The notes under the pieces: generated by a model
The model's input: the letters and a program-made list of their open reading frames with translations, nothing else
The model's database searches: none
Told to the model about the DNA's origin: nothing
Translations under genes and position numbers: made by a program
Shown: positions 23,231 through 34,860 of the stretch, in pieces
Layout of the letters: every line of letters begins with the position of its first letter
How positions within the stretch are numbered: position 1 is the stretch's first letter
Source: Vitellaria paradoxa
Taxonomy: Eukaryota; Streptophyta; Magnoliopsida; Ericales; Sapotaceae
Direction of reading: 5' to 3'
DNA length: 64,000 bases
Assembly (NCBI GenBank): GCA_019916065.1
Contig: CM034237.1
Location: forward strand, 27,471,783-27,535,782

Positions 23231-25178
23231 TGTCATGTCCAAAATGCCCTGAAAGACCTCCAACATGAACTTCTCACACTAGGAAATCCCGTACTGAAGT
23301 TCTCGGGATGCAAAAGTTTATTAGCCTTAAACAAGAATCCATCTTAAAGAAGGAATTCGTCAAAAACTTCAAACTTTCCATTCCGTAGATCTAGAAAAAT
23401 TTTCCCAAAATCAGGACATGACTCATACTCATCCTTAAGCCTATCAAATCCTATAACCTTAACGCTCATGACAGAAAGTAAGGACACGTGACGACTAAGG
23501 GCATCAGCTATCTTGTTCTCAACTCATGACTTATGTTTTATGAGAAACGAATAGGCTTGCAAGTACTCAATCTAACAACCATGCCTATGATTAAGCTTCT
23601 TTAGAAACTTAAATAACGCAAGGCTTCATGGTCAGAATAAAGGACAAACTCTTTCGGGAGTAAATAATGACGCCAGTAGCGTAAGGCTTCTACCACCACA
23701 TAAAATTCCTTATCATAAGTAGAATATTTTTTGTTTAGCCTCACACAATTTCTCGCTAAAGTAAGCAATAGGATGACGCTCCTGATTGAGTACTCCTCCA
23801 ATAACTACTCCTGATGCGTCACATTCCACCTCAAAGACTTTCGAAAAATCAAGAAGACGCAACACAGGGGACTCAGTCATTCTTTTCTTGATATTCTCAA
23901 AGGCTCTTGCAGCATTCTTTGTCCACTTAAACTCTCCTTATTTCATACATTCAGTTATAGGGGCCATAATGGTGTTGAACCCTTTGATAAACTGGCGATA
24001 AAAAGTAGCTAACGCATGAAAACTCCGCACATCATGAATAGTTTTAGGTTCAGGCCAATCTAGGATTGCTTTGACTTTTGAGGGATCAGTTGAAATTCCT
24101 TGAGAGGACACCACAATCTTAGAAAGACAACCTCATCAGTAAAGCATGAACACTTCTTCAAGTTACCATAAAGGTTTTCTTTCCTAAGGGTGGAACAAAC
24201 TTGAGTAAGGTGGTCCATATGTTGATCCCTACTTTTATTATAAATAAGAATATCGTCAAAATAAATCACCAAAAACTTTCCTATGAATAGTCAAAGTACT
24301 TGAGTCATTACTCTCATGAAGGTACTTGGGGCATTTGAAAGCCCAAAAGGCATGACTAACCACTCATAAAGGCCATCTTTAGTTTTAAAAACAGTTTTCC
24401 ATTTATCTCCTGGCCGAATTCCAATCTGATGGTACCCACTTTTCAAATCAATTTTAGAAAATACCGTGGCACCTGCCATCATGTCTAACATATCATCTTG
24501 GCGAAGGATAGGAAAACAATACTTTACAGTTATCTTGTTTGTTGCCCTACTGTCTACACACATTCTCCAAGAACCATCTTTCTTTGGAGTTAAGAGAGCT
24601 GGAACAGCATAGGGACTCATATTCTCTCTAATAAATCCCTTTTTATGAAGTTCATCAACTTGCCTTTGTAATTCAGCATGCTCAGTAAGATTCATCTTAT
24701 AGTGTGACAAGTTAAGAAGTGTAGCTCCTGGGATTAAATCTATTGCGTGTTGGATGTCACGCAATGGGGGTAGACTATCTGGGAGATCCTCAGGAAAAAC
24801 ATTTTGAAACTCCACAAGTATCCTATTTGCCTCTCCTGATGTGTCTTGTAGAGAATCCACAAGAACTTCCTTAACTACCAAGGCAAACATAATACATTCT
24901 TGTCCACCCATATCACGAATAAGTTCTTTAGGACTAATGAAGTTCAACCCCTTTCTACTCATCACTTCTTTTCCTTTGCTAGGATTAGCCTGTTTCGGAT
25001 GAATAGGCTTGAGATGAATCTTCTTGCCATTAAACATAAAGAAGCATGAATTGGAACGGTCATAAAGAGTGATATCTAAATCAAACAACCATGGCATTTC
25101 CAAAATAATATGGCCTACATCCATATAAATCACATCACACCAAATTTTGTCTTTATAATTAAGAAACTGAATAGACAC
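23231..25178 (-). pseudogene. Gypsy-1 reverse transcriptase and RNase H
   Basis: The 295-codon minus-strand frame (25178-24291) holds a retropepsin-flanking region, the RT start ([21 protein letters not shown]), [37 protein letters not shown] and [15 protein letters not shown] with [20 protein letters not shown] at 24291-24293 comes just before the catalytic box, which is intact as VIYFDDILIY (about 24240-24272). RNase H follows in pieces ([27 protein letters not shown] and [11 protein letters not shown] at 23601-23801) with several frameshifts, then the RNase H-integrase connector. Confidence 0.9.
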
Positions 25179-25189
25179 CTGACAACGCT

Positions 25190-26540
25190 CTTAATGGATG
25201 AGGCATCTACCTAAGAAATATTATATAGGTAAGGGTGGGGAACAGTTTGAAGACCTAGACGGGCAATTATACTTTAAGGTACTGCATTGATACAACTACC
25301 ACTATCCACGATGACCTCACAACCCTTATCATTAATCTTAGTAAAGTGTGAAAAATGGCATGACGATGCCAGTCTTCCGTCTCTTGAGCTTGCGTAAGGA
25401 TACACCGAACTACACCCATCCGATAATTGTTAAAAATGAGTTGCCTCAGTCCTACACTAGGGGAAATGGTCCTAAAACATCCCACTAAATTTTCCTCATA
25501 CTCTTCATCCACATCTTCAAATTCCTCCACGTTGGGTTTGTATACTTGCTCCTCTACTGACTCATCATCCTCGACTCTCCCATTCTTCCCAATAATTAGA
25601 GCACGGGAGGGGCTGCTAGCAGATACGTGTCCAAAACCATGACACTTAAAACACTGGACTCGAGAGTTATTTCTAAAATCCTTAGGTAAGTTACTCTTAT
25701 TCTTATTATCTTTTACAACCTGGGTACTAGGATATGGTCCCAAAACAGACGTAGTGTTTGACAAAGAAGGGCGGTTATTAGGGGAGCGACTATCATTGCG
25801 CTTTGCAAATTGGGACATAGCTACTAATTCATAGTTCTGGACTGGAGTGTAGGCCTCGTCTAAAGTGGTGATTCCCCAAAGGACAACCTCTCTTCGCAGC
25901 TCATCATTAAGACCACGCCTAAACTGACCCAAAGTAACGGCCTCATCCTCCTGAACATTACATCTCATCATGAGTTCATCGAACTAGGCTATATAATCTT
26001 TCACTGGCCTATTGCTTTGTCGAATATCATTCCATTGATCTAGCAAATTGCCATGATAGGACAAAAGCAAATACTTGCACTTAAGCCTCACTTTCATCTC
26101 CTCCCAATCTACAACCGGGGGCTCATGACGCCTAGCAAGTAAATTCTCAATACTTTCCCAATACAACTGGGCACTCCTTGTCAGCTTCATGTTAGCAAAT
26201 CGACACTTTCTCCCTCCAAAAAATTGGTACCACTCGAAGAAGCGATCCATATCTATCAGCCATTTGGTAAACACCCAAGAATCTAAGCAGCCATCAAAAA
26301 TCGGGGTTTCTACTTTGACTTGTTTCATTAATTTATAATCATTACGCTCAGGTGACCTATCATTTTTATGATGCAACACTAGTTCTCTATCTTGATTCCT
26401 AGGCCTAGTGTGTTCCTCAATTATGTCCACCCTAGCATTTAATCTTTGAATAGCTTTAGTAAGGGCTGCTAATTAAGTTTGGAATTGGTCATCTGCCACA
26501 GTGCTAGGGGATGTCAGTGTGCGACCATTATGTAATTGCA
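25190..26540 (-). pseudogene. Gypsy-1 Gag and aspartic protease
   Basis: Gag begins near 26540 (MQLHNGR), meets a stop near 26475, then reads AALTKAIQRLNARVDIIEEH, FTKWLIDMDRFFEWYQF and the gag core with YWESIENLL. A stop at 25981-25983 separates it from DELMMRCNVQEDEAVTLGQF and a zinc knuckle CFKCHGFGHVSASSPSR (about 25610-25660), whose last cysteine is replaced by serine. After a frameshift the protease motif IVDSGSCINAV is readable at about 25278-25310, followed by a premature stop. Confidence 0.85.
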
Positions 26541-26575
26541 TACAAAGATTCTATGACTAAACTTGTTGATACCAA

Positions 26576-26866
26576 TAACGACTCACACAATTTACTACTA
26601 ATATAAACCTAAGTGTTTATATGTAAAGACACATAAAACTCTAGATGTTAATTAGATTATTAGATAACTCGAATAAAGTACAAGCAATAGTTTTACCCCC
26701 CCCCTTTTTTTAAACGGGAGATCAAAGCACAAAAGAAATAAATGATAAATAAAATATCACTAGCTTAAGGCATATTTGGTAAAAGTATTCCTTTCGCTAT
26801 TCAAGGCTTCCAAGTGATAAAAGAATAATAGGATAGGACACAAAATAGCAAGAAATAATTGTGGGC
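26576..26866 (-). other. Gypsy-1 leader, left part
   Basis: Noncoding text between gag and the copia-2 insertion. It contains a C10 run near 26697. It continues at 32050 on the far side of copia-2. Confidence 0.6.
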
Positions 26867-27054
26867 AGTTGAAAGAAAAGAGAAGAAAAGGAGAGAGTGA
26901 ATTTATTTCCCTCTTCTCCTAAGGTTTTATTTATAATCAAAAGCTTACATCACATAAGGAAAGAAACCAAGACGAGGAAATATCATATCAAACCTAATTA
27001 ATCCTATATCAATCCAAATAGGAAATAAAATCATATTACTCCTAAATTCTAACA
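26867..27054 (-). repeat. Copia-2 3' LTR
   Basis: On the minus strand it begins TGTTAGAATTTAGG and ends TTTCAACT. Matches 31856-32044 apart from a one-base indel and about five substitutions. Confidence 0.93.
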
Positions 27055-27068
27055 ACTCCCCCTCAAGC
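27055..27068 (-). promoter_or_regulatory. Copia-2 polypurine tract
   Basis: On the minus strand agcttgagggggagt stands directly before the 3' LTR, overlapping the pol stop codon at 27063-27065. Confidence 0.85.
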
Positions 27069-30000
27069 TGGAGCATATAAGTCAAAAATGCCCAGCTTGG
27101 ATGAGAGATTCTGGAATGAAGACCGAGGCAATGGTTTTGTGAGAAGATCAGTCGATTGAGAAGAGGATCAAACAAACAGAGTGCTCAGCTCTTTACGAAA
27201 TAACAAGTCCCGAATAAAATGGCAATCAACCTCAATGTGCTTGATACATTCGTGAAACACAGGATTATTCGCAATAAAGATGGAAGCTTGATTGTCACAA
27301 TGCATAGTCATAGGAGTAGGAACATCAACACCAAAATCATGAAGTAGTGAACGAACCCAGAGCATTTCAGAGGCAGTATAAGCCATAGCACGATACTCAG
27401 CCTCAGCACTTGAACAAGCCACAACTTGTTGTTTCTTGCTGCGCCAAGTAACCAAATTATTGCCAACAAAGGTACAGTAACCCGAAGTGGACCTTCGATC
27501 ATCACGGTTTCCAGCCCAATCAGCGTCACTATAACCAGTAACTAATAGAGAGGAAGGACGATAAAATAAACCGCGGCTAGGAGCACCCTTCAAATAGCGT
27601 AAAATACGATATACGGCTTCAAAGTGGGTGTCACGAGAAGCATGCATAAATTGACTGACAATATGGACTGCATAAGTAATGTCAGGACGAGTGACTGTGA
27701 GATAAATCAACTTCCCTACGAGACGTCGATATCGACTCACATCAAAAAATGGTGAGCCAGTAGTCGCATCCAGTTTAACAGAGGCATCCATGGGAGTTTC
27801 AGTAGGCCGGGAACCAAGTAAGCCAGTCTCAGATAAAAGATCTAAAACATATTTGCGCTGGGAAAGCATAAGTCCTTTTTTGGATCGTGCGATTTCAATG
27901 CCAAGAAAGTAGCAAAGGGCACCCAAGTCTTTGGTGTGAAAGTGGTGACTCAAATGGGTTTTTAAATCAGCAATGCCTGCTGCATCATCACCCGAGATAA
28001 TAATGTCATCAGCATATACAATCAACACAATTGTACCAATAGAAGAATGCAGAGTAAAGACAGAATGATCTGAGGTGGACCGCTGCAAACCATACTTGAG
28101 TAGAACATTACTAAAGCGATCAAACTAAGCACGAGAGGATTGTTTCAGACCATATAAGGACCTATGTAACCGGCAGACTAAGTGTTCACTTCCAGGAACC
28201 ACATAGCCTGGTGGTTGATCCATATAAACTTCTTCATGGAGTTCACCATAAAGAAAAGCATTTTTAATATCTAGCTGGTAAAGTGGCCAAGATCGACTTA
28301 CAGCCACAGCAAGAAGAATGCGAACTGAATTGAGACGAGCAATTGGAGAGAAGGTCTCTAGATAATCAACGCCATAACTCTGAGTATAGTCTTTAGCAAC
28401 AAGGCGTGCTTTAAGCCGCTCAACTGAACCATCTGGAAGATACTTGACGTTATAAACCCAATGACAGCCCACTGTTTTCTTTCCGGAAGGTAATTCGGCT
28501 AGGTCCCAAGTATGATTTGCATAAAGTGCCTCCCTTTCTTCATCCATAGCACACTTCCACCCAGGTGAAGACAACGCTGCTTGATATGAGACTGGAAGAG
28601 AGACTAAAGACAAGGCACAAATAAAAGAATACAAACAAAGGGAAGCACGATGATATGAAACAAATTTAGCAATAGGATGTTGGGTGCAAGTACACTTACA
28701 TCGACGTAGAGCAATGGGTAAATCATCATTAGAGGGAGATGGAGCAGAGTTTTGGACCTCAGACAGATCTAACGAGTTGTCTGATGAGTTGGATGGGCCA
28801 TAAGAAACAACTTGTCTATTTTGATCCTGCTGGTATACCTGCAACTGATTTTGCTGAGATTCCTGCACGGAAGGGTGAGAAAGGGGTAAAGGTAATGCAG
28901 GAATAGGGATTCCCTGACTAGTCTCCCCCTCACGAGTAGGATATGACTCCCCCTGAATGCTGGACAGTAAGTCATGGGATAATTGAGTCCCAGAGTCAGA
29001 GAAGAAGGGTGTGGATTCAAAAAAAGTAACATTAACACTTACAAAATACTTACAAGAAGGTGGATGATAACAACGGTACCCTTTCTGAGTACGAGAGTAG
29101 CCTAAAAAAATGCATTTTCGAGAACGAGGAGATAACTTATCTAAACCAAGATCTAGAATATGAACAAAGGCCACACAACCAAAGACTCGAGGAGTAAGAG
29201 GAAATGAATTACCTTCAGGATACAATATAGAAAAGGGAGACTGGTTACCTAACACAGTAGATGGCATCCGATTAATAAGAAAACAAGCAGTGAGGACAGC
29301 ATCCCCCCAAAAAGGTTTTGACACATGCATATTAAACATCATAGTACGAGCAACATCGAGCAAATGACGATGTTTGCGCTCGGCAACACCATTTTGTTGG
29401 GAGGTATGAATACATGTGGTCTGATGGATAATACCCCGATCAGTACAAAAGGTTTCCATAACGGATTGCACGTATTCTAAAGCATTATCTGATCGAAAAA
29501 TCTTGATACGTTTGTTAAATTGGGTAAGAATCTCATTATAAAAGCGAGTCATAATGTATGGCAAATCAGACCTCTGTTTCATCAAAAATAACCAAGTCAT
29601 GCGAGAATGATCATCAACAAAAATAACAAAATACTGACAACCATTAATATTAGTAATTTGAGAAGGGCCCCAAATATCAGTATGAATTAAATCAAAAGGT
29701 TCTGGTTGACGACTGACACTATGACTAGAGAAAGAACTACGGTGGTGCTTGCCAAGTTGGCAAGCCTCACAATTTTGACTCGATACAGGACTTAAATGAG
29801 AAATCACAGACTTCAATTTATTTAATGAAGGATGTCCAAGACGAAAATGCCATTGGAGTGGAGAAACTGTTGCAGTCAAAGTAGGTGAAAAGGCAGTAGA
29901 AAAGCTAGCTGGATCAAGATAGTAGAGTCTGTCTTTCTCATGCCCCAAGCCAATCGTCCTCTTGCTCTTGAGGTCCTGAAATACACAAGAGGTAGGAGAG

Positions 30001-30525
30001 AAGGTTACAGAACAATGTAGGGATTTAGTCAATTGGCTAATAGAAAGTAAATTGAATGGAAAATTAGGTACATAAAGACTATGAGACAAATGAATTGAAG
30101 AATGAGGAGAAATAACCCCTTGTCCATGTACAGGTCGGGAAGATCCATCAGTTAAAACAACATGATGATTAATAGGATCTAAATGAGAGAATAAGGAGGA
30201 TTTACCAGAAATATGAGAGCTTGCACCAGAATCAATGACCCAGGAAGGTGGAGTGGAAGCAATACAAGCAATATTACCTGAATTTGCCAAGGTAACAGTA
30301 GAAGTAGATGGAGGAGGTTTCCGAAGAGTTTGCAATAGCTCACTAAGTTGGGCAACAAGATCACTGTTGGAACTGGAAGGTTCTGGAGCAGTGTGTGTCG
30401 ACTGGGTGGACGTGACAGGAGTAGAACCATCTGACACATGATGAGCTTGATCCGGTCGACCATACTTAGCCCAACAATAAGGCTCGGTGTGATTGGTACG
30501 ACCACAGTGAGTGCATTGCGATCCC
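27063..30525 (-). pseudogene. Copia-2 Pol: protease, integrase, RT, RNase H
   Basis: A 770-codon open frame (from 30437 down to 28125) begins within the gag zinc-knuckle region. It carries protease (WVIDSGASSHISG, about 30210-30245), the integrase zinc domain (WHFRLGHPS ... CEACQLGKHH), the catalytic core (HTDIWGP, RSDNALEYV, QQNGVAERKHRH) and the first half of RT (LDIKNAFLYGELHEEVYMDQ). A TAG at 28125-28127 interrupts RT. The same frame resumes with the YADDIIISGD catalytic box (about 28004-28020) and RNase H (DADWAGNRDDRRSTSGYC). A TGA at 27168-27170 cuts off the last 35 codons. Confidence 0.93.
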
Positions 30526-31273
30526 CTCGTCCTTGAGAAGAACGACCACGTCCACGCATACTACCACGGAAAGCTCCTATAGTAGTGTCAGTGGAGATCA
30601 AGGCAGAGGTTTCTGAAGTAGTGGCCTGACCCTGAGTATGATGGCCTAAAGATGATCGCAAGAGACGAGAGTAAGCATTGGCAGCTGTAGGTAAAGTCTC
30701 ACTAGCAAGAATTTGATCTTTGAAGCCACGTAGATTAGAATCAAGCCCAGAGAGAAGAGAGGCAATCATAAAATCTTCCCAGTGTCGCTTTTGTTGCTCA
30801 AGGTCAGTAGTAAAGGGCCTATACTATAACAGTTGATCCCAAAGGTTCTTAAGGACGCTATAATATTTTGAAAGAGGACGACCACCCTGTTTGGTTGCAA
30901 AAATCTGCTCATATAACTCAAACACTCGTGAGACATTACTCTGCTGTGAGAACGAGTCAGCAAGAGAATCCCATATTTTCTTTGAAGAGTCACAAAACTC
31001 TACCGCAGTGGCAATGTGGGGCTCAAGACTGTGCCATAACCAACCCATAACAACAGAATCTTCACTCAACCAATCATCATACTCACTATTATCTGATTTG
31101 GGTGGAAGATCAGTAAGAAACTTCAGTTTCTTCTTCCCACGAAGAAACACCTTTACAGCGTGGACCCAAGCTAGATAATTCAATCCATTCAATTTTTTAG
31201 AAGTAATCGACCGAGGAACATCTTCATCTTTCATTAAGATTGATTTCAATTTTTTCTTCTTCCCTTCTGCCAT
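30440..31273 (-). pseudogene. Copia-2 Gag
   Basis: Starts at the ATG at 31273-31271 (MAEGKKKKLKS). Copia gag signatures are KLNGLNYLAWVHAVKVFLRG, DDWLSEDSVVMGWLWHSLEP and the YYSVLKNLWDQL block. A TAG at 30826-30824 interrupts it. The frame resumes with MIASLLSGLDSNLRGFKDQI. A frameshift near 30525 precedes the zinc knuckle CTHCGRTNHTEPYC, which reads in the pol frame. In this family Gag and Pol share one frame, so the shift is a mutation. Confidence 0.9.
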
Positions 31274-31843
31274 GGATAATAAACAAGAAACCGAGATCAA
31301 CAAGAAAGAGAATTACCAAGATCCACCAAATCAGCAATCAAGTCACCAAGAAGAAAACAGAGCAGTCTCAGCAACAGAGCAATCAAGTCACCAAGAAGAA
31401 AAAAGCAGACTCAGCAACAGCAAAGATCATCATATAGCAACAGCAGAGATCATTCATCAACTTCCACAGCAGCAGATCGAAGAACAAAGCATTAATCAAC
31501 TTCCACAACAGCAGATCATCAGATCGAAGGACTCTCCTCCATCAGGCGAACACTGTCGTGTGTCGTCGGTGGATCGTCGGAAGGCCACGCGCCGACCAGA
31601 AGAGGGCGCGTGAGGCTCAAACATGGGTGTCGACCAGCGCGTGGGGGCCCGTCAGGCCCTCTCCGGTGACGGGCTCAAGTGGGTCACAGTCGCCGGTGGA
31701 CGGCGACCCTTCTGTGGTGGTCAGCGGCTGGATCCGATAGCCGGAAAGTCACCGGCGGCGAGATTCCTTCTCCGGCGAGCTTACTGTGTTGTTTTTCTTT
31801 TCTTTTCTTTTTTTTTTTTTCTTTCCTTGAAACCATATTTATT
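31274..31843 (-). other. Copia-2 untranslated leader
   Basis: About 570 bp between primer site and gag ATG. GC-rich and rich in ccggcgacc words on the minus strand, with a purine-rich strand near 31800-31820. The plus-strand frames here are composition artefacts. Confidence 0.75.
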
Positions 31844-31855
31844 GCTCTGATACCA
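31844..31855 (-). promoter_or_regulatory. Copia-2 primer-binding site
   Basis: Minus strand tggtatcagagc abuts the 5' LTR end, matching initiator tRNA-Met. Confidence 0.93.
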
Positions 31856-32044
31856 AGTTGAAAGAAAAGAGAAGAAAAGGAGAGAGTGAATTGATTTCCC
31901 TCTTTTCCCTAAGGTCTTATTTATAATCAAAAGCTTACATCGCATAAGGAAAGAAACCAAGACAAGGAAATATCATATCAAACCTAATTAATCCTATATC
32001 AATCCAAATAGGAAATAAAATCATATTACTCCTAAATTCTAACA
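31856..32044 (-). repeat. Copia-2 5' LTR
   Basis: 189 bp. The boundary is set by the adjacent primer site on one side and by the tgggc target duplication on the other. A TATA-like tataaa (minus strand, near 31922) lies centrally. Confidence 0.93.
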
Positions 32045-32049
32045 TGGGC

Positions 32050-32584
32050 AATGGGATTATTTTAAAAGAAAAGAGTTTTGGGATGATTGGAGTCACAGTG
32101 CACACAATAATTCAATTAGTTGCTAAAGTAGAGAGTAGTTAATAGTACCAAAAATATAATGAAATGAGGTTACCGCTCAAATTGGGAATCGGGAGTGCAC
32201 TAGTGACCTGAAATCTGCCAAAATAGACCGATAGAGTATTTTGAAATTCACCGGAAAGACGTCGAAGGTTCGCCAAAAAGTCGTCGGAGTTTCGCTGAAG
32301 GTCGCCGGAGCATAGGTCAGGTCGCCAGAGTGTGGTGGTTATTCTAGACTTCGCTAGAGGTTGTCGGCCGGTTGTCAAAAAAGTCGCCGGAGTTACTGGC
32401 GAGTTCGCCGAAGATAGGTGGTGCCGCTGGTGGGGTTCGCCAAAATTAAATATTGCTAGAAATGCACAAAAATGTACTTGAAAGGATTGAGAGCACGTAG
32501 GGTGACGACGATGGCGACGGCAGCGGTTGTTTTGGTTGTTCAGTAGTGATGGAGATTGAAAAAAAAAAAGTTAGTAGGATCTTT
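32050..32584 (-). other. Gypsy-1 leader, right part
   Basis: Noncoding sequence with many cggcga words on the minus strand (32200-32450), lying between the gypsy-1 primer site and the copia-2 insertion. No credible ORF. Confidence 0.65.
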
Positions 32585-32596
32585 GCTCTGATACCA
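32585..32596 (-). promoter_or_regulatory. Gypsy-1 primer-binding site
   Basis: Minus-strand tggtatcagagc, initiator tRNA-Met type. It fits as the start of the gypsy-1 leader because gag is the next minus-strand gene once copia-2 is removed. Confidence 0.75.
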
Positions 32597-32890
32597 AAGT
32601 TGGTGTAGAATTGTAGAGGGGAAGAAAGAATCAAAGAAGAAGAAGGAATCAAAGAAGAAGAAGGAGGAGGAAGAGGAGGAGAAGGGGGGCAACAGCTGTA
32701 GGAGAAGAAACAATAATCAAAATATCATTCAATCTAATGACCCCAATTAGGGTTTTAAAATATCATGGGCCTAACACAAAGGCCTAAAATAAAATAAACC
32801 TAATACTAAAATAGCTCAAAACAAATAGGTCTAAAATAATAAATAAAATAAAATCTAATTAACTAAAATAAATATTAATAACCAGTCCAT
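32597..32890 (-). repeat. Gypsy-1 5' LTR (right limit approximate)
   Basis: Follows the primer site on the minus strand. Its plus-strand start is a purine tract of gaa/gga repeats (32620-32690), then AT-rich text. No partner LTR remains because the element's 3' end is lost, so the outer end cannot be fixed. Confidence 0.5.
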
Positions 32891-32959
32891 AATAATAATA
32901 GTTGTGCTTCCTTGGCCCGACGTCTATAAAAACGTCTATATCGTCTATGGTATCCGCAC

Positions 32960-34258
32960 CAAATGGTCATGTAAAAATTGGAAAGATTGGGAAAATGCCT
33001 TGAACATTGAGATGCAGGCACTGGAGGAAAACAAGACTTGGGAGTTGGTGGATTTACCTAAAGAAAAGAAGCCGATTGGATGCAAGTGGGTCTTCATAGT
33101 AAAATACAGAGCAGATAGTTCACTTGAAAGATGTAAAGCTAGGCTTGTCGCTAAAGGATACATGCAGACATATGGAGTAGATTACCAAGAAACTCTTGCA
33201 CCAGTTGCAAAGAAGAATATAGTCCGAATCTTATTAGCACTAGTAGATAATGACAATTCAAATCTAGAGTAATCTGACATGAAGGACGCATTCTTACATA
33301 GGGATCATGAGGAAGAGATATACATGGAAGTAACACTAAATTCGTAAAAGGAATGGCAAACAATAAAGCATGTGGATTATAAAAGGTATTGTATGTGCTA
33401 AAACAGCCACCAAGAGCGTGATATGAAAGATTTACCAAAGTGATATTAGCAAGCGGTTTCAAGCAAAGCCAGAGAGACCATACACTATTTATCAAACACT
33501 AAGTCTGGGGGAGTTATTGCTCTTCTGGTAGATTTTGCAGTATTTTATTATGATGACCTGGTCGAGAGAGTACGATACATAGGTATAAAAGATTGAGTTG
33601 GATCTGTGAGGTTGGTTATAGCAACACCTGACCGGAAAGTGTTCTTGCCTTTATCATTAGCTCGGATAGTCGCCTTTTCTGGTGTTTTAGTCACCTTTCA
33701 ATGGCTCCCTTAATTATGTGCGAGAAATTGCCGTATTGAGTAATGGGAAGCAAGCTACTAGAGACCATACACTATTATCAAACACTTAAAGTTAGGGAGA
33801 GTTACTGCTCTTCTGGTAGATGTCTATGATATTATAGTAACGGGGATGATACTCAAGAAAAGGAAGATTTGAGACGAAGGCTTGCTACTGAATTCGAAAT
33901 AAATGATGAGGTAGCGCATTCTCAAAAAGGGATCTTCATTTCTCAACAAAAATACATTATTGATCTCTTGAAAGAAACTGTACAATTAGCCAGCAAGCCT
34001 ATAAGCCCACGTATTGATCGTAACCACAAGCTTGCGAAAGCCGAAGAAGATACTGGGGTTAACAAAGAGATGTATCGATGACTTGTTAGTAAGCATATTT
34101 ATCTCTCTCCTACACGGAATCATATTGCTTATGCAATGAGTATAATAAGCCAATTTATGCATAACCCCAACGAGACTCACGTACAAGCTATCCATAGTGT
34201 TACGCTATCTTAAAGGCAACCCAGGAAAAGGTATCTTGTTTAGAAGAACTACTGGAGT
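32960..34258 (+). pseudogene. Copia-3 reverse transcriptase, left part
   Basis: Readable blocks: EMQALEENKTWELVDLPKEK, CKWVF, CKARLVAKGYMQTYGVDYQE, then DMKDAFLH and, after several breaks, QKGIFISQQKYIIDLLKET and IAYAMSIISQFMHNPNETH. The YVDD catalytic box is destroyed. A copy of about 55 bp beginning agaccatacacta occurs at 33475 and again at 33762, with unrelated text between, so the catalytic region has been rearranged. The reading ends at the copia-4 target site. Confidence 0.8.
34254..34258. repeat. Target-site duplication of copia-4 (left copy)
   Basis: ggagt here and at 39426-39430 flank copia-4 exactly. Confidence 0.88.
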
Positions 34259-34545
34259 TGTCAAAAATCATATATTTTTGTTAATTAGAATCATTATAAT
34301 TAGTTTGATTGATTTGACCCTAGAAATTAGATGATTGGGCTGATTTTTAGACAATCAATCAATCCCTAATTTGTAGGGATTTGTCTCTATGATTGGGCTG
34401 ATTTTTAGACAATCAATCAATCCCTAATTTGTAGGGATTTGTCTCTAAGATTTATTGTTCTTTCCTAGAATAGCTTCTAACTTCATGTATAAATAGCCAT
34501 GTAATTTCTTTTGTAAGATAATAAGAATTAAGACACTTTTTGACA
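34259..34545 (+). repeat. Copia-4 5' LTR with 58-bp internal duplication
   Basis: TGTCAAAAATC to TTTTTGACA. Unit 34331-34388 is repeated head-to-tail at 34389-34446. TATA box tataaata at 34488-34495. Followed by the primer site. Confidence 0.93.
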
Positions 34546-34557
34546 TGGTATCATAGC
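34546..34557 (+). promoter_or_regulatory. Copia-4 primer-binding site
   Basis: tggtatcatagc, one mismatch from the usual initiator tRNA-Met complement, directly after the LTR. Confidence 0.88.
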
Positions 34558-34595
34558 ATTAGGCTCTCCTTTCAATTTTTGTTCCCTTTTTTTTT

Positions 34596-34649
34596 TTTTT
34601 TTTTTTAGTTCGCGGCCTTCATTGCCATTAAGACACCTTTCCTTCTTCT

Positions 34650-34692
<43 letters not shown>

Positions 34693-34750
34693 CCAGTTTG
34701 TGGCCTTCATTGCCATTAGAAAGTCATCTTGTCACCTGTTTAGTCTTCTG
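34596..34750 (+). repeat. Copia-4 leader with long T tract and 88-bp-offset duplication
   Basis: A T run of about 42 at 34651-34692 separates two copies of a ggccttcattgccatta segment (34614 and 34702). The region appears to be a tandem duplication with expanded homopolymers. A lysine-rich minus-strand frame here is an artefact of the T runs. Confidence 0.75.
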
Positions 34751-34860
34751 ATTTGTCAACAGTGGTAAACTCATTTTTTATTGTGATTATTTCTTTGATC
34801 TGTACATGTTTTTTCCTCTCTACTGGTGTTTGCTATTTTTTCAGTGTTTCTTTACTCTTG

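Larger units (their letters stand above)
26867..32044 (-). mobile_element. Copia-2: complete Ty1/copia element
   Basis: Minus-strand element with LTRs at 31856-32044 (5', 189 bp) and 26867-27054 (3', 188 bp), about 97% identical by eye. It has a perfect 5-bp target-site duplication tgggc at 26862-26866 and 32045-32049. Interior order on the minus strand is primer site, leader, gag, protease, integrase, RT, RNase H, polypurine tract. It is inserted in the leader of gypsy-1. Only three stops and one frameshift are visible in gag-pol. Confidence 0.95.
17163..32890 (-). mobile_element. Gypsy-1: truncated Ty3/gypsy element carrying two nested copia elements
   Basis: Read on the minus strand, the order is 5' LTR (about 32890-32597), tRNA-Met primer site (32596-32585), a long leader, gag (26540-25270), protease (about 25310), RT, RNase H, integrase and integrase C-terminus. 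The order protease-RT-RNase H-integrase defines Ty3/gypsy. Copia-2 interrupts the leader (26867-32044) and copia-1 the integrase (17652-22731). The 3' end, including the 3' LTR, is missing: the integrase C-terminal reading runs directly into the hAT relic at about 17162. The right limit of the 5' LTR is approximate. Confidence 0.8.

Noticed and set aside
26558..26575. ttggtatcaacaag on the minus strand as the gypsy-1 primer site
   Set aside because: Only the first half matches tRNA-Met. A perfect site exists at 32585-32596 next to LTR-like sequence, and the coding reading already begins here.
34528..34716. Lysine-rich minus-strand frame
   Set aside because: Shadow of the long T tracts in the copia-4 leader.
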